Source of the DNA: an uncultured Acetatifactor sp.
GTDB taxonomy: Bacteria; Bacillota; Clostridia; Lachnospirales; Lachnospiraceae
Direction of reading: 5' to 3'
Assembly: GCA_910586215.1 (NCBI GenBank)
Contig: CAJUGH010000042.1
Location: 1-33,647, forward strand
Length of the DNA stretch: 33,647 nucleotides
In this document: positions 24,154-32,272 of the stretch, in pieces
How positions within the stretch are numbered: position 1 is the first letter of the stretch
Layout of the letters: the number at the start of each line of letters is the position of its first letter
Position numbers and translations under genes: made by a program
Notes under the pieces: generated by a model
The model's input: the letters and a program-made list of their open reading frames with translations, nothing else
Databases searched by the model: none
What the model was told of the DNA's origin: nothing

Positions 24154-25050
24154 TTACTGCTTGCTGGTACTATCGGGAAAATCCATCCAGATACGCAGCC
24201 TGCCCTTCTCATATTCCGCCCCGATGCTTCCCCCCATCTGCTCCGTCAGTGTCCTGGCAATGGACAGCCCCAGCCCTGTGGCATTGCAGGCTGTCTCCAC
24301 TGTGAAGTAGCGGTGGAACAGCTTGCCCACCTGGGTGCCGTCCAGTCCGGAAGCTCCATTTTCAAACAGGATATGCCCGTCTTCCCCCAGTTCCACACAT
24401 AGGTCCCCGTCACTGTATTTCAGTGCATTGTGCAGCACATTGCCAAATATGCGGGACAGTGCCCCCGGCTCCAGTTGCCGGACCACCTTGTGTTCCGGCA
24501 GCCGGATTGCAGGCACGATCTGCCGCTCACACATGGCCCCGTGAAAGCTCAGGATACTCTCCTCCAGCACAGCCCGGACATCCACGGACACCAGTTGTAG
24601 CTGTCCCACGGACAGGACCAGCGTATAGCCGAACAGTTCCTCTGTCAACTGTTTCAAGGCCTGGGTCCTGTTACAAATGAATGCCAGGTACCGCTCCACT
24701 GTCTCGCTTTTCTCCTCCCGCTCCAATAGTTCCAGATAACCGCTGATGGCCGTGATGGGAGTGCGCAGGTCATGGGAAATATTGGTCACAGCCTCCTTCA
24801 GTTCCAGATCCCCATGCAGGTATTTTCTGCGCTGCTGCCGCAGCAGGCGAAGTTCCTTGTTGATCTCCCGGGCCAGCCGCAGTACATGCCTGTCCCCGGA
24901 GGAAACCGTGATAAGGGTGTTGGTATCCATGGACAGACGTTCCCTGAACATGGTGCAGATCTCTTCCATGTTCCGCTGCATGGACCGGATTTTCACGGCC
25001 TGGGCCAATGCTACCATGGCCAGCAGGCTGCACAATATCCAGGGCAACAT
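24154..25050 (-). CDS. sensor histidine kinase
   Basis: A 298-residue kinase with one N-terminal helix (2-19), a short linker and no outer sensor domain (intramembrane-sensing or antimicrobial-peptide-type build). Seen: H-box ISHDLRTPITAISGY with His93, N-box NVLHNALKYS, G-box region ATGLGLSIA. Such short-sensor kinases usually pair with an ABC exporter that acts as co-sensor; the ABC genes lie just upstream. The response regulator at 27131-27889 is its likely partner, separated by the ABC pair and the MITE. The start at 25050 has AAGGTGGG 9 nt upstream. Confidence 0.92.
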   Translation of the reverse strand: MLPWILCSLLAMVALAQAVKIRSMQRNMEEICTMFRERLSMDTNTLITVSSGDRHVLRLAREINKELRLLRQQRRKYLHGDLELKEAVTNISHDLRTPITAISGYLELLEREEKSETVERYLAFICNRTQALKQLTEELFGYTLVLSVGQLQLVSVDVRAVLEESILSFHGAMCERQIVPAIRLPEHKVVRQLEPGALSRIFGNVLHNALKYSDGDLCVELGEDGHILFENGASGLDGTQVGKLFHRYFTVETACNATGLGLSIARTLTEQMGGSIGAEYEKGRLRIWMDFPDSTSKQ

Positions 25051-25146
25051 CTGTTTTGTCCCACCTTTCTATCTGATGCCAGGGAACATACTGCCCAGGG
25101 CATTCCATGGCATCCCTCAAAATGCGCAATACACCTTTTCTGCAAT

Positions 25147-25980
25147 TTATCTCAGATCCTTCTTCCGGAAGCAGAAGATCCCCGCCGCTGTTGTAAATAC
25201 CGCAAGCACCACCGAGGCCACCCCTGACAAAAGGGGCCTTCCCAGTCCTTCATTGGTCATCTGGATCCCCTGGCCGGTGGGCAGGCCATCCACCAGGAAC
25301 TGGTACAGGATCCGTTTCGCCCCGGCCACATAGCGGGGGTTGGGCAGCGGCTCTCCCATCTGGATCCCGTCTGCCGTCAACATCATCTCGCTGACCATCT
25401 CCGGCTCCCCAAGCGCATTGTAGAGCATACTTCCCCACAGGATCAAGGCCATGGCCACGAATACAGCCATCACCGCTGTCAGGGATTTCCGTGCGGAAAG
25501 CATGGCTATCAGCACAAAGATTCCCGTCAAGGCTGCCGTAAACAGCACAGCCAGCAGCGCATAGATAGCAAATCCCTTCCAGCCCATCTGCCAGGTCCCC
25601 AGGAAAGGAATCCCCACCATGCCCCCCAGAAGCCACACGGCCACAAACCCCTCACAGGCCACCAGGCATACCAGATAGTTGGACAGATAGACCCGCAGAC
25701 GGCTATGTCCCACCACCAGTTTGTTCCGGATAGTGCCCTCATTATACTCCGTCCCCAGGAAGAGGCTGACAAATGCCACCACAAACAGGGCCAGGAAGGG
25801 TGCATACTTAAAATAAAAATCATCCAGATAATACACATAGCCTTCTGCCCGCAGGGAAACCGACTGACTGACACCCCGCAACATCCCTACGGCCGATAGC
25901 AGGAACAGGAATCCCATCTCCCCCCAGAAAACCCAGTTCTTCCGAAGCCTGGCCAGTCCTGCGGTCACTAAATTATACAT
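25147..25980 (-). CDS. ABC-2 type exporter permease
   Basis: A 277-residue, six-helix permease. Seen: first helix with WGEMGFLFLLSAVGML, LDDFYFKYAPFLALFVVAFV, and the ABC-2 motif region FLGTEYNEGTIRNKLVVGHS (E-Y-x-x-G-T-x-x-x-x-L), which is typical of exporters linked to lantibiotic or bacitracin resistance. Start at 25980 chosen for the GGGAGGT site 7 nt upstream; it overlaps the ATPase stop by 8 bp. The longer frame (from 26166) lies inside the ATPase gene and was rejected. Confidence 0.88.
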   Translation of the reverse strand: MYNLVTAGLARLRKNWVFWGEMGFLFLLSAVGMLRGVSQSVSLRAEGYVYYLDDFYFKYAPFLALFVVAFVSLFLGTEYNEGTIRNKLVVGHSRLRVYLSNYLVCLVACEGFVAVWLLGGMVGIPFLGTWQMGWKGFAIYALLAVLFTAALTGIFVLIAMLSARKSLTAVMAVFVAMALILWGSMLYNALGEPEMVSEMMLTADGIQMGEPLPNPRYVAGAKRILYQFLVDGLPTGQGIQMTNEGLGRPLLSGVASVVLAVFTTAAGIFCFRKKDLR

Positions 25981-26887
25981 GGCTGCCACCTCCCACCAGA
26001 CGAATATAGTAGTTCTCCAGGCCCTCATCCCTCTCCTGCATGGAATACACTTCACATCCTTCCCTGGAAAGAGCCATGGCCAGGGCCGTGACTCCCACCT
26101 GGCCGTAGATATCTGCCTCCTCTTCGGAGGCAACACTATATTCCAGTCCCATGTTGTCCAGCACACGGCAGAGCACCTTCACATCCGACACCTTCAGCCG
26201 CACACATTTGCGGCAGGCCGCCTCCAGGTCCTGGGCGCTGATCTCCTTCACGATCCTGCCGGCATCAATAAACCCATAGTGGGTGGCCAGCCTGGAAAGC
26301 TCATCCAGGATATGGCTGGAAATCAGCACTGTGATCTGCTGTTCCCGGTTCAGCTTCAAGATCAGTTCCCGGATCTCTACGATCCCCTGGGGATCCAGCC
26401 CGTTCGCAGGCTCATCCAGCACCAGGAAATCCGGATCCCCGCACAGGGCAACGGCGATTCCCAGCCGCTGCCGCATCCCCAGGGAAAAGTTCCCGGCCTT
26501 CTTTTTCCCGGTTCCCGCAAGTCCCACCAGGGCCAGCAGTTCCGGGATCCCCTCAAAGGATGGCATACCCAGCACCCTGTATTGTTCCTTCAAATTCTCT
26601 TCCGCGCTCATATCCAGGTAGATGGACGGCGTCTCCACCACTGCCCCCATCCTTCGCCTGGCCTTCCCGATTCCAGGATCCGTATAGGGCACCCCATAGA
26701 GGGAATAGGTGCCTGCGGAAGGCTCCTGGAGCCCGCAGATCAAGCGGATCAAGGTGGTCTTCCCCGCCCCGTTTTTCCCCACAAATCCATAGATGGCGCC
26801 TTTGGGAATGTGCATGGACAGACCCTGCAGGGCCTTGAAATGCCGGTACTGTTTGCACAGCCCCTGTGTTTCCAGACAATACTCCAT
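25973..26887 (-). CDS. ABC exporter ATPase, BcrA-like
   Basis: A 304-residue ATPase of the bacitracin/lantibiotic export type. Seen: Walker A GKNGAGKT (37-44), signature SLGMRQR (135-141), Walker B FLVLDEPANGLDP (154-166), H-loop ISSHILDEL; the C-terminal part (about 215-304) is the extra domain usual in this group. Start at 26887 has AAAGGAGAG 7 nt upstream; the longer frame (27010) would translate promoter and MITE DNA. With the permease and two-component genes it forms a likely resistance module against cell-wall-active peptides (inference from family). Confidence 0.92.
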   Translation of the reverse strand: MEYCLETQGLCKQYRHFKALQGLSMHIPKGAIYGFVGKNGAGKTTLIRLICGLQEPSAGTYSLYGVPYTDPGIGKARRRMGAVVETPSIYLDMSAEENLKEQYRVLGMPSFEGIPELLALVGLAGTGKKKAGNFSLGMRQRLGIAVALCGDPDFLVLDEPANGLDPQGIVEIRELILKLNREQQITVLISSHILDELSRLATHYGFIDAGRIVKEISAQDLEAACRKCVRLKVSDVKVLCRVLDNMGLEYSVASEEEADIYGQVGVTALAMALSREGCEVYSMQERDEGLENYYIRLVGGGSHV

Positions 26888-26917
26888 TTGAATCTCTCCT
26901 TTCTGATGACACCTACG

Positions 26918-26973
26918 AATATACCCCGAAACGGTAAAGACAGCGGTCAAGAAAAGAGTAAAGATTTGGTAAA
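26918..26973 (-). promoter_or_regulatory. candidate promoter and response-regulator site of the ABC genes
   Basis: On the minus strand: TTTACC (26973-26968) and TTTACT (26962-26957), 11 bp apart, then -35 TTGACC (26950-26945) and TATATT (26923-26918) as -10 after a long 21-bp spacer. Direct repeats at 11-bp spacing next to -35 suit an OmpR-family regulator. The sub-optimal spacer fits an activated promoter. The MITE begins 17 bp further upstream. Confidence 0.45.
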
Positions 26974-26981
26974 AATTAGTG

Positions 26982-27131
26982 CTTCCCTTGTTACTGTTCA
27001 CAGGTGCCACCGCGAGGTGTTTTCACGCGCTTCCAGCGTGACAAACCCGAGACAACCTGCGCCAAAACGCCTGTATTTGGCGTTTTGTGTGCATATGTTG
27101 CTGTGAACAGAGTGAACAGTAACCTTCCCTT
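26982..27131 (+). mobile_element. MITE-like element, repeat family A (copy A4) with 8-bp target duplication
   Basis: The element spans 26990-27123 with perfect 12-bp terminal inverted repeats (GTTACTGTTCAC and GTGAACAGTAAC) and is flanked by CTTCCCTT on both sides (26982-26989 and 27124-27131), the second copy reaching the stop codon of the response-regulator gene. The hairpin stem is CAAAACGCC/GGCGTTTTG (27063-27071 and 27079-27087), whereas copy A3 has CAAAATGGGC/GCCCATTTTG: base changes are matched on both arms. It lacks the GGCAAT hairpin of A3. It lies between the regulator and the ABC genes and so may alter their cotranscription. Confidence 0.85.
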
Positions 27132-27889
27132 TACGGATACTCCCGCAGCTTAAATCCAATCCCCCACACAGATTCAATGTACTCCCGCCCCCCTGCCTGG
27201 CGCAGCTTCCTCCGCAGATTACTCACGTGCTGCTTCAAGGAACTGTCCGTGCAGTCCGGGGTCTCCTGGCTGATCCTGTCCAGGATCACGGACTTCGAGA
27301 GAGCCTGTCCGGCATGGAGAAGCAGGAGCTTCAGGATCGCAAACTCTGTTTTTGTCAAAGCGACAGTGTGCCAGCTTGCATCTGCCAAGGAGGAAGCTGC
27401 CCGAAACGCAGGTTCTGGCTGGATGTCTTCCGGCCAGGCACCGCCTGCCTGCCGGACCCACACTTCATGGGAGACCAGATCCATCACCAGATCCCCCGCC
27501 TCCAGCACCTGGCCTGCCTGTCCCTGGCCCATCTGCGCCTGCCGCAGACAGACGATGATCCGGGCCAACAGTTCCTTCACCACGAAAGGCTTCGTCACAT
27601 AGTCTGAAGCCCCACCCAGAAGCAGCTTTACCTTATCCTCCGTGCCCGTCTTAGCACTTACCACAATGACCGGAATCTGCCTCTCCCGGATCCTGCCAAA
27701 CAGTTCCTCCCCGGAAAGTCCTGGCAGCATCAGATCCAGCAGGATCAGATCCGGTCTCTCTTTTTCCAGTACAAGCAGGGCTTCTGTACCGGAATAAGCC
27801 CGCAGCACCTGGTATCCTTCCCCATAAAGAGCTTCTTCCAGAAGGTTTCCGATATAGGTATCATCTTCCGTGACCATAATCTTCTTCAC
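27131..27889 (-). CDS. OmpR-family response regulator
   Basis: A 252-residue regulator: receiver (1-115) with acidic pocket E8/D9/D10, phospho-acceptor Asp52 in LLDLMLP, Ser78 and Lys100 (VTKPF); C-terminal winged helix ending ESVWGIGFKLRE. Odd: an insertion of about 25 residues (GGAWPEDIQPEP...) in the first beta-sheet of the winged-helix domain, before VALTKTEFAILKLLL; most family members have a short turn there. Start is GTG at 27889 (V-K-K-I-M) after GGAGGTGA, just 4 bp past the DUF2461 stop. Probable partner of the kinase at 24154-25050. Confidence 0.92.
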   Translation of the reverse strand: MKKIMVTEDDTYIGNLLEEALYGEGYQVLRAYSGTEALLVLEKERPDLILLDLMLPGLSGEELFGRIRERQIPVIVVSAKTGTEDKVKLLLGGASDYVTKPFVVKELLARIIVCLRQAQMGQGQAGQVLEAGDLVMDLVSHEVWVRQAGGAWPEDIQPEPAFRAASSLADASWHTVALTKTEFAILKLLLLHAGQALSKSVILDRISQETPDCTDSSLKQHVSNLRRKLRQAGGREYIESVWGIGFKLREYP

Positions 27890-27893
27890 GTCC

Positions 27894-28565
27894 TCACCTC
27901 CCGCCCAAAGCCTCCTTTCCCATGAGATAGAGTTCTGCCGCACTGTCAAACCCTGTACACATCTGTTCCAGGATATCCCTGGTAAAAAAAGCCGGATCCA
28001 GCACCTGCTCATGTACCCAGGCGATCTTCTTGTGTTCCAGCCAGTCCCTAAGGGCAGGATGCTCCACCTCCGGGTAATGGCATCTTAAGTACCTCTCCCC
28101 CAGCACCTGCAGCAGGCCGCTCTCTTCGAACCTTTCCACCATCCCCGCCACGGAATGTCTGTGATCCAGCAGATATGCCCGGAATCTCTCCATCCCGCGG
28201 GCATCCAGGTGGTAAATCTGTAGCCCGTATTTGTACCTGTCCAGGGATGCATCGAAGAAAAACCCCAAGGCATTCTTCCCATCTGCCGTGTCCAGTTTGA
28301 ACCGCACATAAAAATACTCTTTTATGGGCGCATTGCCGCAGAACCTGGCGTCATTGTACAGAGAGGACATGCATCTGCGCCTGGGGGCCAGCAGATCCCT
28401 GTCCAGCCTGGAAAAGTAATTGGACAGTTCCAGGTACAGTTCCTCCAGGGGATATTTGACGCCCTCCAGGTATAGCTCCAGGTGTTCCTGGTGGCTCTCC
28501 CTGCTGTTCCTGTGCCGGATGGCCTCATAGTATCTGATGGTTGATTGGTTGAATCCTTGAAACAT
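27894..28565 (-). CDS. DUF2461 family protein
   Basis: A 223-residue protein whose start, MFQGFNQSTIRYYEAIRHRN, and middle block (SSLYNDARFCGNAPIKEYFY) match the DUF2461 (TIGR02453) pattern of F-x-G-F near the start and R-x-x-R-D-x-R-F-type middle. The function of this family is unknown. Start at 28565 preferred for an AGGAAAA site 6 nt upstream; a longer version from 28649 has no good site. It sits between the kinase-like gene and the response regulator and probably shares their transcript. Confidence 0.7.
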   Translation of the reverse strand: MFQGFNQSTIRYYEAIRHRNSRESHQEHLELYLEGVKYPLEELYLELSNYFSRLDRDLLAPRRRCMSSLYNDARFCGNAPIKEYFYVRFKLDTADGKNALGFFFDASLDRYKYGLQIYHLDARGMERFRAYLLDHRHSVAGMVERFEESGLLQVLGERYLRCHYPEVEHPALRDWLEHKKIAWVHEQVLDPAFFTRDILEQMCTGFDSAAELYLMGKEALGGR

Positions 28566-28620
28566 AGCTTTTCCTGCACTTTCTGAAACATATGATTCGG
28601 AATTCTTATAACTCCCGGAC

Positions 28621-29680
28621 TTATGATCCTTCTGATTTTCTTTTTTCATGTGGAGCAATTTCTTTGAACCCGGAAATCTTACATACCTCCCGGATCCTAT
28701 CTTCCTGCTGCTTTACAAACCCATAGATCCTGTAGGCATCTTCCGCGCATTCCCGCTCCCCTGTGCCTTCAAAATACGCCACAAAGAGCAGTTCGATGCA
28801 TTCCATCACATACGGCAGGGCCTTTCTCTCTGCTTCTGATACTTCCCCTTTTTCCTCATATCCCGCCAGCGCATTTTCCAGGAATGCGAACCATTGTTCC
28901 TGTGACAGATGCAGCCCTTCTTCCTCCGTGAGCAGTCCCAGCAGGAAGTAGCCAAGGTCAAAGATACGGATGTTCCGCTGGCTTAGGTCAAAATCAATGT
29001 ACCCCGAAAACATACCTTCCGAAAATAGAAAATTGCCAAAATGTACATCCCTGTGGATCAACTGTACAGGCAGCCTGTCATATACTGCCTCCAGATGGGC
29101 AACCGTCTCTTCATATGCTTCCCTGGCCACATATTTCCATCCACCCTTTTCCAGGTTATCCCTCACCCAGCCCTTCATCTCGTCTAGCAGGCTGTTGTCC
29201 CGGATCCCCTCCACATCCTCACATTTCCGGAAGGCACGATGAAGGTCTGCCAGAACGCCCCCCATGGCCAGGGCTGTCTCCGGGATGGCATCCAGCTTCA
29301 CCAGATGACTCCCCGGAAGCCTCTTAGATAGGAAATAGAACTGCTCCCGTTCCCCTTCCCTTGTCCTTTCCTCTGTCCCTTGTCCTTTCCTCTGTCCCTT
29401 CTCCTGTCCTCTCTTCTGTCCCTTCCCTTGTCCTTATCCCATCTGCCACAGATACATAGAGGGTGCCCTCCCGGGTGGGAACCACCTGCCCCACAGGAAT
29501 CCCCATTTGGTCCAGCCGTTGCAGGAGATTCAAATTTCTCCGGAGCAGGTCCTCCTTCTGGTATCTTTTTAAAATGTAATGTTCCCCCACCTGCCAGGCT
29601 GTGCCGTAGACCTGCCTAATTGCGTTGTCCTGTAATCCCCAGTGGGAAAGTACCCCTAAAAATCCAGCCGCATGATGCAT
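28621..29680 (-). pseudogene. APH-family phosphotransferase split by a 19-bp tandem repeat (phase-variable candidate)
   Basis: Two frames make one aminoglycoside-phosphotransferase-fold kinase of about 350 residues. The first part (29680-29324) is the N-lobe (QVGEHYILKRYQKEDLLRRN, the Lys of the ATP site); the second (from about 29345 to 28621) holds the Brenner motif LIHRDVHFGNFLF and the metal-binding IDFDLS. Between them lies a tandem repeat of 19 bp at 29361-29398. The frame shifts by +1 there. Removing one 19-bp unit (19 = 1 mod 3) moves the downstream frame back into register, and the joined reading has no stop. So copy number decides on/off. Starts with GAGGAGG; overlaps the GNAT gene by 25 bp. 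Substrate unknown (drug, choline, sugar or homoserine). Confidence 0.75.
29351..29434. repeat. 19-bp tandem repeat array in the kinase gene
   Basis: Two perfect 19-bp units TTGTCCTTTCCTCTGTCCC (29361-29379 and 29380-29398), a diverged 24-bp unit (29399-29422) and partial units at both edges. Purine-rich on the coding strand. Unit length is not a multiple of three, so slippage changes the frame. Confidence 0.85.
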
Positions 29681-30096
29681 TCGCCATTCTCCTCCTCTCC
29701 CGTAGCACAGAACCCCACCTTCTCATATACATGCCACGCACGCCGGTTCTCCGGGTGGCAGTCCAGAATCATGAAATCATACTTGCCGCTCTCCCTGGCT
29801 AGTTGGATGATCTGCCGCAGCGCTTCTGTGCCATATCCCCTGCCCAGACTCTCTTCTGCGATCAAAACCCTCCAGATCACCAGACAACGCTCCTCCAGGT
29901 CCTCGTCCAGCATCATGAAGCCTACCACCTTGTCCCCCTCACAGATGGCAAAAGGATACACATCCCCTGCCTCACGGAACAGCCATGCCTGGGCCAGGGA
30001 ATAGACATTGGCCGCCACAAACGTCTCTCCCTCCGGGCGCTTCATATGAACAATCTCGCTAAAATTATCCTCTGTGATTGCTTTGAATTGTATCAT
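29656..30096 (-). CDS. GNAT-family N-acetyltransferase
   Basis: A 146-residue acetyltransferase using acetyl-CoA. Seen: motif A with RVLIAEESLGRGYGTEALRQ (the pyrophosphate-binding R/Q-x-x-G-x-G/A equivalent is LGRGYGTEA), beta-strands FAICEGDKVVGFMML, and motif B ILDCHPENRRAWHVYEKVGF. It resembles spermine/spermidine- or peptide-acetylating members (BltD/PaiA group), but substrate cannot be assigned. Start at the second ATG (30096), since GGAGG lies 6 nt before it and abuts the first. Overlaps the kinase gene by 25 bp. Confidence 0.88.
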   Translation of the reverse strand: MIQFKAITEDNFSEIVHMKRPEGETFVAANVYSLAQAWLFREAGDVYPFAICEGDKVVGFMMLDEDLEERCLVIWRVLIAEESLGRGYGTEALRQIIQLARESGKYDFMILDCHPENRRAWHVYEKVGFCATGEEENGECIMRLDF

Positions 30097-30187
30097 TGTC
30101 ATCCTCCCTAGTCATGTTATGTATGAAGTCTTATTACCAAATCTTATGTACTGGCCCGGTTTCCTGTCACACATCCCATCAATTGCC

Positions 30188-30679
30188 TCATCCATCTTTC
30201 AGATTCTTCTCCAGATATCCACAAGTGAACGGGAAAAAATCATATTTATGGACACCGATATGTATAAAGCCAAATGATTCATACCATCTTCTCAATATCT
30301 GGTTCTCCTCCACGATACCTATGGTCATTTTATGGCAATGCAATCCCCTGGCAACCTCAAAAGCGTTTTCCAGCAGCTTCTCCCCGATTCCCCTATGCCT
30401 GCAGGCCGGTAACACGCACAAGTTGTTACATTCGCATTCCCCATTATCCTTTATGGACAAAGAATAATATCCTACCATCTGTCCGTCTTCATAAAATGCG
30501 TACATAGGCCTTTTTTCTTCCTTTAACTGCCAGCAGAGCCTTTCCTCTGTAGTGGCAAAGGCCGTAAACCTTGGTGCATTTTCCTCATTTAGCCCAAACT
30601 CCTCTGCTACTGTGCCAAAGCTCTCCCGGATCACCTTCACACATGTAGTGATGTCATCCTGTCCTATTTCTTTTATCAT
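30188..30679 (-). CDS. GNAT-family N-acetyltransferase
   Basis: A 163-residue acetyltransferase. Seen: YAFYEDGQMVGYYSLSIKDN, motif A LCVLPACRHRGIGEKLLENA (R-x-x-G-I-G), and ILRRWYESFGFIHIG. Start ATG at 30679 with TAGGGA about 7 nt upstream. The gap to the next GNAT is 91 bp, with no terminator seen, so it may head the transcript into the GNAT/kinase cluster. Composition begins to shift toward AT here. Substrate unknown. Confidence 0.88.
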   Translation of the reverse strand: MIKEIGQDDITTCVKVIRESFGTVAEEFGLNEENAPRFTAFATTEERLCWQLKEEKRPMYAFYEDGQMVGYYSLSIKDNGECECNNLCVLPACRHRGIGEKLLENAFEVARGLHCHKMTIGIVEENQILRRWYESFGFIHIGVHKYDFFPFTCGYLEKNLKDG

Positions 30680-30739
30680 TTTTATATCCCTACCGCGCTT
30701 AAAGAGGGGAGTTTACACACCCTCCCCAGCGCATACCAT

Positions 30740-30846
30740 TCAACAACCCCGCTGCAAGCAACGGGGCATCAAGCTTGCAACGCTACAGAGCGAAGCGTAG
30801 ACCCAGGCGGCTGCATAACAGACATTCAGCTCATTGCTCACGGGAA
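30740..30846 (+). repeat. dispersed repeat family B, copy 1
   Basis: Begins TCAACAACCCCGCTGCAAGC and holds a CCCCG...CGGGG hairpin, then ends near GCTCACGGGAATGAG. A second copy in the same orientation is at 32532-32626. Non-coding. Middle parts differ, so the copies are diverged. Confidence 0.65.
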
Positions 30847-30857
30847 TGAGATGAACT

Positions 30858-31205
30858 TTATGACGGAAAACTCCTTAGATACACCACATTCCCGTCAGGG
30901 TCATAAAAACTCATGTTTACAGTACCCCATGGACGTCTGGTTGGTTTTTCAATGATCCCTGCCCCTAATGCCAGGATTTTTGTATACTCCTTTTCCATAT
31001 TATCTACCGTAAACGCTATACACATGTTTTGATTGTTATTATTTTTTATTGATCCATCATTATAAATCGTGAGCATTGTTTCCTCTGCAATAATGGTTTG
31101 ATGTGTCTCATCATTGCTATCGTTATTTATTTCAAGCAAGGTTTTGTAAAAATTTGCTAATTTCACAACATCATTTGTCAATAAGCATACTTCTCCTAAC
31201 CGCAT
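30858..31205 (-). CDS. VOC-family (glyoxalase/bleomycin-resistance-like) protein
   Basis: A 115-residue single vicinal-oxygen-chelate module pair: start RLGEVCLLTNDVVKLANFYK, then ENY-like strand MCIAFTVDNMEKEYTKILAL, and the C-terminal YDPDGNVVYLRSF. This fold covers glyoxalase I, dioxygenases and drug-binding resistance proteins; no assignment to one of these. A clear AAAGGA site precedes the ATG at 31205. AT-rich compared with the chromosome interior, so acquired. Confidence 0.88.
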   Translation of the reverse strand: MRLGEVCLLTNDVVKLANFYKTLLEINNDSNDETHQTIIAEETMLTIYNDGSIKNNNNQNMCIAFTVDNMEKEYTKILALGAGIIEKPTRRPWGTVNMSFYDPDGNVVYLRSFPS

Positions 31206-31248
31206 ATATTTGTCCTTTCTCCGAATAAGAATGTTTTGTTCTTTGTAT

Positions 31249-31368
31249 CTAAAACCGCCTTTCTTCCAATAGGAAAAATTGCATGATTGGACCCATGACC
31301 AAAATCGTCACAATGAGCCATACCTCGTATGCCTTATTCATTGTTGTTCCATGCGAGTATTCCCGCAT
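31249..31368 (-). CDS. possible small membrane peptide (39 aa), in frame behind the hydrolase stop
   Basis: The frame MREYSHGTTMNKAYEVWLIV continues through one hydrophobic helix (about 16-32) to LLEERRF. It follows the hydrolase TAG stop in the same frame with two codons between. There is no well-spaced ribosome binding site for either Met. It may be a real peptide, the remnant of another membrane gene, or a read-through extension. Confidence 0.3.
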   Translation of the reverse strand: MREYSHGTTMNKAYEVWLIVTILVMGPIMQFFLLEERRF

Positions 31369-31374
31369 TCCTGC

Positions 31375-32169
31375 CTATTTCATGTCATTTTCAGTATCAC
31401 CCCTCACCAATTTTCGAATTAGGATTTTATAAAACTCATCTTTTGCATATTTTTCCATAAATGGGCTATGCCCGCACTTCTCCAAAACATAAGTTTCACA
31501 CAGTACACCATTTTCTTGCAGCGGTATTGTTACCCCTTTTACGGGATGAGGATCCGCTTGTCCTTGTATGATACATATTTTGCTCTTCAAATTCCGAAAG
31601 GATGTCAGTAACGCTCCGTTAGTTCTTAACATTGCAGCCTCACTCCAAACCTTGTTATGCATTTTGCTATCTGTTTTATCCGTCTTATGTTCTTCTCTGT
31701 TTTCAAGGCAATAATTGTCCGCCTTTTCAAACAAACCCGGAATTTTCTTCATATCCTCCTCTGTTGCTTGATTGTGAAGCAACCTTTGATACATGGCACC
31801 ATCTTCTTCAGAAAGATTTTGGAACCTGCGGACACCAATTTCTGAGACATATTTATCTTCAAGGGGACCACTGCCAATTAAAATGATTTGCTCAATCCGT
31901 TCTGCATATTTTTCTGCAAAAAGCGCTGCCAGCCACGCTCCCCAGGAATGCCCAATCAGTGTTACCTTATCACTGCAATTGTCTTTGATCTGATGATACA
32001 ATTCTTCTATTAGTTCATGTATGGAATATTTTGATTGTAAAGCTTCCACAACACCGATTTGCGATAGATTCGCTAATTCTTTTGCAAATCCTTTTAATGA
32101 CCCTATTGCTCCAGGGCCACCATGAACCAAGACTATTTTATAAGGTGCTTCGCCATATAAACGTACCAT
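31375..32169 (-). CDS. alpha/beta hydrolase (prolyl-iminopeptidase-like)
   Basis: A 264-residue hydrolase. Seen: oxyanion-hole segment HGGPG (16-20), nucleophile elbow GHSWG with Ser75, acid Asp206 in QGQADPH, and base His234 in KCGHSPFME. H-G-G-P-G plus G-x-S-W-G is typical of prolyl iminopeptidases and related aminopeptidases/esterases. No signal peptide. Start at 32169 (MVRLYGEAPYK) follows AAGGGAG by 7 nt; the earlier Met codons lack a site. AT-rich. A TAG stop is followed in frame by a membrane-helix reading (see 31249-31368). Confidence 0.9.
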   Translation of the reverse strand: MVRLYGEAPYKIVLVHGGPGAIGSLKGFAKELANLSQIGVVEALQSKYSIHELIEELYHQIKDNCSDKVTLIGHSWGAWLAALFAEKYAERIEQIILIGSGPLEDKYVSEIGVRRFQNLSEEDGAMYQRLLHNQATEEDMKKIPGLFEKADNYCLENREEHKTDKTDSKMHNKVWSEAAMLRTNGALLTSFRNLKSKICIIQGQADPHPVKGVTIPLQENGVLCETYVLEKCGHSPFMEKYAKDEFYKILIRKLVRGDTENDMK

Positions 32170-32234
32170 TTCTATTCTCCCTTTAAACATCAACTTTTTC
32201 AATTATACTACTTTCTTCCCTCACATGCCATCAT

Positions 32235-32272
32235 AAAATGTATGGCATGGCAACCGCCACGCCATACATTTT
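32235..32272 (-). terminator. hairpin after the decayed gene at 32272-32515
   Basis: A perfect 12-bp stem (AAAATGTATGGC at 32235-32246, GCCATACATTTT at 32261-32272) overlapping the last codon of the remnant and ending in TTTT on the minus strand. Confidence 0.6.

Noticed and set aside
25979..27106. 375-codon plus-strand open frame
   Set aside because: Antisense to the BcrA-like ATPase and running into the family A element; no family features or start signal.
29351..29434. Tandem repeat as a CRISPR or terminator
   Set aside because: The units are contiguous with no spacers and form no hairpin; they lie inside a coding frame.
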